64,000 bases of DNA from Maricaulis sp947259345 (GTDB lineage Bacteria; Pseudomonadota; Alphaproteobacteria; Caulobacterales; Maricaulaceae): positions 2,728,001 to 2,792,000 of the forward strand of contig OZ244254.1 of the NCBI GenBank assembly GCA_965217205.1, given 5' to 3'. Positions 60,202 to 64,000 of this stretch are shown here, piece after piece; position 1 is the stretch's first letter; every line of letters begins with the position of its first letter. The position numbers and the translations under genes are program-made. The notes under the pieces were generated by a model, which was not told where the DNA came from, did no database searches, and saw nothing but the letters and a program-made list of their open reading frames with translations.

Positions 60202-61751
60202 CGCAGCAGCCCAACACGTCGACCCCGGACAGGTCATCATTCCCGAGCCAGAACACGCTTCGAGCGCGGCGACTGGGGATCGACACTCTCGATCATGCAA
60301 TTATCTACATGCGGTCCGATTGCCATATCTGCCGAGCCGAGGGTTTCACAAGCCATGCCCGGATCAAGGTGACCGCGCCCGGAAACAAGGTCCTTATCGC
60401 CACGCTAAATCTGATCACATCGGACCTGCTGGCGCCCGGCGATATCGGATTGTCCGAAACGGCTTGGTCAAAACTGGGCCTCGAGGACGGCGCACTGGTA
60501 GAGCTCGCCCACCCGGCACCTCTGAATTCACTCAGCGCCGTCAGGTCGAAAATATACGGAAAAGTCCTCGATCAGAAGGCCCTGGACTCCATCATCAGCG
60601 ACGTCTCGCTTGGCAAATTTTCCGACATCCATCTATCTGCCTTCCTGACCGCATCAGCGGCTCACAGTCAGGACGCGAGCGAAGTCCTCGCGCTCACACG
60701 GGCCATGGTGAAAATCGGTAAAAGCCTCGACTGGGGCCGCACGCCGATTATTGACAAGCACTGCGTGGGTGGCCTGCCCGGAAACCGGACCACGCCAATT
60801 GTTGTGGCGATCTGCGTTGCAGCCGACCTTACCATGCCCAAAACATCTTCCCGGGCAATCACCTCGCCGGCCGGCACGGCAGACACCATGGAAACACTCG
60901 CGCCGGTTGAACTGAGCCTCGCCGCGATGCGGCGCGTCGTAGAGAGCGTGGGGGGGTGCATCGTCTGGGGCGGCGCTGTCGCACTGAGCCCTGTGGATGA
61001 TGTTTTCATCCGTATCGAACGCGCGCTCGACATTGACAGCGACGGGCAACTCGTCGCCTCCGTTCTCTCCAAGAAAGTAGCAGCTGGTTCGTCGCACCTC
61101 GTTATCGATATGCCAGTTGGCACAACAGCGAAAGTGCGGTCGAAGGTTGCTGCAGACCGGCTCGGGAGTCTCTTCAAACAGGTCAGCAACGAGCTGGGTC
61201 TAAACCTCCGGGTCATACAAACCGACGGGTCACAGCCGGTGGGACGCGGAATCGGTCCCGCCCTCGAGGCTCGTGATGTGCTTGCCGTTCTGACGGGCTC
61301 ATCCGACAGGGCGTCAGATCTCGAGACCCGAGCAATCCGCCTCGCAGGCGAACTGCTCGAATTGGGCAACGCCGCACGGGCCGGAGAGGGAGTCGGAATG
61401 GCCGCCGACATCATAGCCTCCGGCCGGGCCTGGCGCGCATTTCAGTCAATCTGCGACGCCCAGGGCGGTATGCGCGTGCCGCCGATAGCCGCACATCAAC
61501 ATCCGGTGGAGACCCATCGCTCGGGCAGGGTGGCGAGCATTGATAACAGGCGACTGGCGAAGGCTGCCAAGCTGGCGGGAGCGCCGGCATCCAAAGCCGC
61601 CGGAATCGATCTGCATGTTTCACTGGGCAGCGTTGTCGAAGCCAACGCCCCCTTGTTCACCGTCCACGCCCAGACTCATGGCGAATTGTCCTATGCCCTT
61701 GAGTACATAAAGAACGAGGCGGCGATCATATCCGTGGAGGAAGCACCATGA
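60198..61751 (+). CDS. Archaeal-type AMP/thymidine phosphorylase family protein
   Basis: A 517-residue enzyme of the nucleoside/nucleotide phosphorylase family. An N-terminal extension of about 90 residues precedes the phosphorylase core. Signatures are DKHCVGGLPGNRTT (about 187-200) and SSRAITSPAGTADTME (217-232). Length and extension match archaeal AMP phosphorylases, which split AMP and phosphate into adenine and ribose 1,5-bisphosphate, rather than the 440-residue bacterial DeoA. It starts with GTG overlapping the previous stop (GTGA). Substrate is inferred from family. Confidence 0.9.
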   Translation: MTQQPNTSTPDRSSFPSQNTLRARRLGIDTLDHAIIYMRSDCHICRAEGFTSHARIKVTAPGNKVLIATLNLITSDLLAPGDIGLSETAWSKLGLEDGALVELAHPAPLNSLSAVRSKIYGKVLDQKALDSIISDVSLGKFSDIHLSAFLTASAAHSQDASEVLALTRAMVKIGKSLDWGRTPIIDKHCVGGLPGNRTTPIVVAICVAADLTMPKTSSRAITSPAGTADTMETLAPVELSLAAMRRVVESVGGCIVWGGAVALSPVDDVFIRIERALDIDSDGQLVASVLSKKVAAGSSHLVIDMPVGTTAKVRSKVAADRLGSLFKQVSNELGLNLRVIQTDGSQPVGRGIGPALEARDVLAVLTGSSDRASDLETRAIRLAGELLELGNAARAGEGVGMAADIIASGRAWRAFQSICDAQGGMRVPPIAAHQHPVETHRSGRVASIDNRRLAKAAKLAGAPASKAAGIDLHVSLGSVVEANAPLFTVHAQTHGELSYALEYIKNEAAIISVEEAP

Positions 61752-62665
61752 AACCGCTCCTGTTCGCCCTCGAAGGCAGCGCCCCGATGACGCGACGTCT
61801 TGCCGAGAGCATGCAAGCCGAGTGCGGGGCGCTTTTCTCGAAATCCTTTCCGGATGGCGAGACCTATCTCCGGTTTGACACTCCCGTCGCTGGTCGGATT
61901 GTTCTCCTCGTATGCAGCCTCGATCGACCGGACCAGAAGTTCCTTCGGCTGGTCTTTGCTGCCGCAACGGCAAAGGAGCTTGGAGCGATGCGCGTCATTC
62001 TCGTAGCGCCTTACCTGGCTTACATGCGTCAGGACAACCGCTTCGAGCCGGGGGAAGCGGTATCATCCATTTATTTTTCCCAATGTCTCGGCCGATGGTT
62101 TGACGGGCTTGTAACGGTCGATCCTCACCTGCATCGCTACCATGACCTGAGTGAAGTCTACGATATTCCAAATCGTGTTCTGCATGCAGCAGACACGATA
62201 GCTGCCTGGATAGCCGACCACGTTCCCGGCGGATTGATCATCGGTCCGGACAGCGAAAGCGAACAATGGGTGAAAGCTGTAGCCCAATCGGCCGGAGTGC
62301 CGTTCACGGTCTTGAAAAAAGTACGGCATGGCGACAGGGACGTAGACGTGTCTGCTCCTGACGTCGAAGCGTGGCAAGATCGGGTGCCGATTTTGGTCGA
62401 TGACATAATATCCACAGCTCGCACGATGATCGAAACAGTTGGTCACCTAAAAAAAGCAGGGTTGCCGTCCCCGATCTGCATCGGCGTTCACGCCATTTTC
62501 GCAGATGACGCGTTCATCGCGCTTCACGAAGCCGGTGCCCGACACATCATCACGTGCGATACAATTCGCCACCCGACGAATGAAATAGTCGTGGCCCCGC
62601 TGATTGCAGCCGGATGCGATGATTTGATTGCGGAATTGTCCCGGTGCCCGGACGAGCGTACCTGA
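61748..62665 (+). CDS. prs: Ribose-phosphate pyrophosphokinase (PRPP synthetase) family
   Basis: A 305-residue enzyme with the ribose-phosphate and ATP motif DPHLHRYHDL (about 125-134) and the PRPP loop ILVDDIISTARTMIE (215-229). It makes PRPP from ribose 5-phosphate and ATP. It differs from housekeeping Prs in having a shorter N-terminus and a less conserved flexible loop, so it looks like the operon-specific paralog that accompanies AMP phosphorylase. It overlaps the phosphorylase stop (ATGA). Confidence 0.9.
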   Translation: MKPLLFALEGSAPMTRRLAESMQAECGALFSKSFPDGETYLRFDTPVAGRIVLLVCSLDRPDQKFLRLVFAAATAKELGAMRVILVAPYLAYMRQDNRFEPGEAVSSIYFSQCLGRWFDGLVTVDPHLHRYHDLSEVYDIPNRVLHAADTIAAWIADHVPGGLIIGPDSESEQWVKAVAQSAGVPFTVLKKVRHGDRDVDVSAPDVEAWQDRVPILVDDIISTARTMIETVGHLKKAGLPSPICIGVHAIFADDAFIALHEAGARHIITCDTIRHPTNEIVVAPLIAAGCDDLIAELSRCPDERT

Positions 62666-63843
62666 TGCGCATCTTGTCAATCAATTGCGGATCATCAAGC
62701 GTTCGGATTGCCGTGCATGATGCCGAACGTGGCTCACTCTCCGAACGCGCCAGGGTGAGTTGCAGCAATGTCGGCAAGCCAGCCGGGCGCGTGCGACTTC
62801 GTGTCTCCCCCTCGAACCAGGCGGAGAACTGGACCTACAGACTCGAAACGCACTCGCAGGCTGTACACCACCTGCTATATCTTCTGGACCGTGAGCATTG
62901 CCTTGAGGGCGTGCAGGCAGTTGGCCACAGATTCGTCCATGATGGCGGATTGTTCGACGGCCCCGTACATATCGGTCCGGAACAGCGTTCGAAACTCGAG
63001 GGCGTTGCCAACCTGGCTCCCATACATATGCCGGCGAGCCTCGTCGCTCTTGAGGCGGCAAATATTCGCCTGCGCCAAATTCCCCATTACGCGGTATTTG
63101 ATACTCATTTCCACAAAGGCATGCCACGCGTCGCGCAGAATACCGGTCTGCCAGCCGCATTCCTCTCTCCGCAAGTGAGGCGCTTCGGGTTTCACGGATT
63201 ATCTTGCGAATATTCCGTGCATTGGCTGCGCTCCAATTTCGCCGATCAATTCCCTTCCCGCCTGATTGTCATCCATCTCGGCTCCGGTGCTTCGGCAACG
63301 GCAGTTCTGGATGGTGACAGCGTGGAGACCACGATGGGATTCACTCCGATATCGGGCATTCCGATGGCGACCAGGTCCGGCGATATCGACTTTGGCGCCG
63401 CGCTTCATCTGGCAGATCAGGCCGGCATGACCGTCGCTGAGCTCCAATCCATGCTGAGCGAACGGTCCGGGCTGTGCGGGCTATCTGGCTCGTCGGGTGA
63501 TATGGCCGGTTTGCTCGTGCAGGCGCCCGATGATCCTTCGGCACAGTCAGCGATAGAATATTTTTGCTATCGCACCGCGCTGAAGATTGCGGGGTTGACC
63601 GCATCGATGCGGGGCCTCGACGCGATCGTATTCACCGGCGGAATCGGCGAAGGCAGCGCGACAATAAGACAAAGTATTTGCCGACAGCTCGATCATCTGG
63701 GTGTCGAGCTGTCCGATACAGCTCACGAGCCTCTGATATCGTCGACAAATTCACGGATCGGTGTCTATGTCGTGCGCTGCGACGAAAACAGCATCATCGC
63801 TCGCCACGTTGCCGATCTGTCCCAGCCGCATTCGAGATTGTGA
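62665..63843 (+). CDS. ackA: Acetate kinase family protein
   Basis: A 392-residue acetate/propionate kinase: NCGSSSVR near the start, FDTHFHKGMPRVAQNTGLP, RRFGFHGLS, HLGSGAS and FTGGIGEGSATIR near the C-terminus. It interconverts acetyl phosphate and ADP with acetate and ATP. The start overlaps the prs stop (TGATG). No phosphotransacetylase or phosphoketolase gene is in the window, but either could follow beyond it. Confidence 0.92.
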   Translation: MRILSINCGSSSVRIAVHDAERGSLSERARVSCSNVGKPAGRVRLRVSPSNQAENWTYRLETHSQAVHHLLYLLDREHCLEGVQAVGHRFVHDGGLFDGPVHIGPEQRSKLEGVANLAPIHMPASLVALEAANIRLRQIPHYAVFDTHFHKGMPRVAQNTGLPAAFLSPQVRRFGFHGLSCEYSVHWLRSNFADQFPSRLIVIHLGSGASATAVLDGDSVETTMGFTPISGIPMATRSGDIDFGAALHLADQAGMTVAELQSMLSERSGLCGLSGSSGDMAGLLVQAPDDPSAQSAIEYFCYRTALKIAGLTASMRGLDAIVFTGGIGEGSATIRQSICRQLDHLGVELSDTAHEPLISSTNSRIGVYVVRCDENSIIARHVADLSQPHSRL

Positions 63844-64000
63844 CGGATTGGGTGCCGCCCATCCTCGGTCCACATTCGATACCACCATGACCAAAGCAAT
63901 TTGATCCGAACCCTCCAATCAAGCCGTGACGCTGGACAGATTGTGAAATTCCTCAACCGGTGAGACCGCAAGTATTCCCCCATCCTTTGTAGCTGGGCCC
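63844..64000. other. End of window, no gene recognised
   Basis: About 157 bases after ackA. I see neither a coding frame nor a clear terminator; the next gene of the operon may begin beyond the window. Confidence 0.4.

Overview
The window looks like the chromosome of a GC-rich, stalked or dimorphic marine alphaproteobacterium of the Maricaulis/Oceanicaulis (Hyphomonadaceae, Maricaulales) type. The main support is the order amgK-tsaE on one strand next to a DivL-type cell-cycle pseudokinase (tyrosine in place of the kinase histidine), followed by a ChvI/ChvG two-component system beside the PTS proteins EIIA and HPr. The genus is an inference, because no 16S gene is present.

Backbone, 1 to about 18.95 kb. 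This part is ordinary chromosome: a cell-wall recycling kinase (cut by the window edge), TsaE, a 2Fe-2S ferredoxin, DivL, a TonB-domain lipoprotein, a large very acidic membrane protein, HPr and EIIA-Man, ChvG/ChvI, a 566-residue protein of unknown function, a DUF1214/DUF1254 pair, an NTF2-like protein, a DASS (SLC13) anion symporter, a zf-CHCC protein, an orphan ABC ATPase and a near-leaderless ArsR repressor operon. It ends at an intact tRNA-Arg(CCG).

Accessory region, 18.96 kb to the end. From the tRNA onward nearly everything is metal resistance, mobile DNA or broken genes. (a) 19.2-20.9 kb: a small mercury-type module (MerR, MerT-like, a membrane protein, a GDCCVxC protein) with a 19-bp-spacer MerR promoter. 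(b) 20.9-21.9 kb: a scar made of a 212-bp IS66 fragment between two truncated genes, followed by what may be the last 14 bases of a tRNA-Leu. (c) 22.1-31.2 kb: a CzcCBA divalent-cation efflux operon with HupE, a membrane-anchored protein, an acyltransferase and a DUF3147 protein. (d) 31.4-37.6 kb: plasmid-like DNA (serine resolvase with a candidate res site, XRE regulator, lipoprotein, ArdC-type antirestriction protein) holding a full IS66 copy that lacks a target duplication. (e) 37.6-47.2 kb: copper-related small genes (CusF, DUF4198, DUF411, DUF5676), a second acyltransferase, AraC proteins and a sterol-desaturase gene cut in two by a second, identical IS66 copy with an 8-bp target duplication. 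(f) 47.2-56.9 kb: a roughly 9.7-kb, 13-gene run on the minus strand in which a CnrY/CnrX/CnrH-like anti-sigma, sensor and ECF sigma cassette sits between CopA/CopB copper-detoxification genes and envelope or lipid-modifying genes. (g) 57.0-63.8 kb: a divergent, fully overlapping five-gene operon (FtsH-like protease, beta-CASP nuclease, archaeal-type AMP/thymidine phosphorylase, PRPP synthetase, acetate kinase).

The genes suggest layered envelope defence against Cu, Hg and Zn/Co/Cd/Ni: efflux (Czc), periplasmic oxidation and binding (CopA, CusF, three His-rich proteins, DUF411), envelope remodelling (three acyltransferases, an isoprenylcysteine-methyltransferase-like protein, an interrupted desaturase), and a stress or nucleotide-salvage operon. 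The least described parts are the sigma-controlled 13-gene operon and the FtsH-to-AckA operon facing it.
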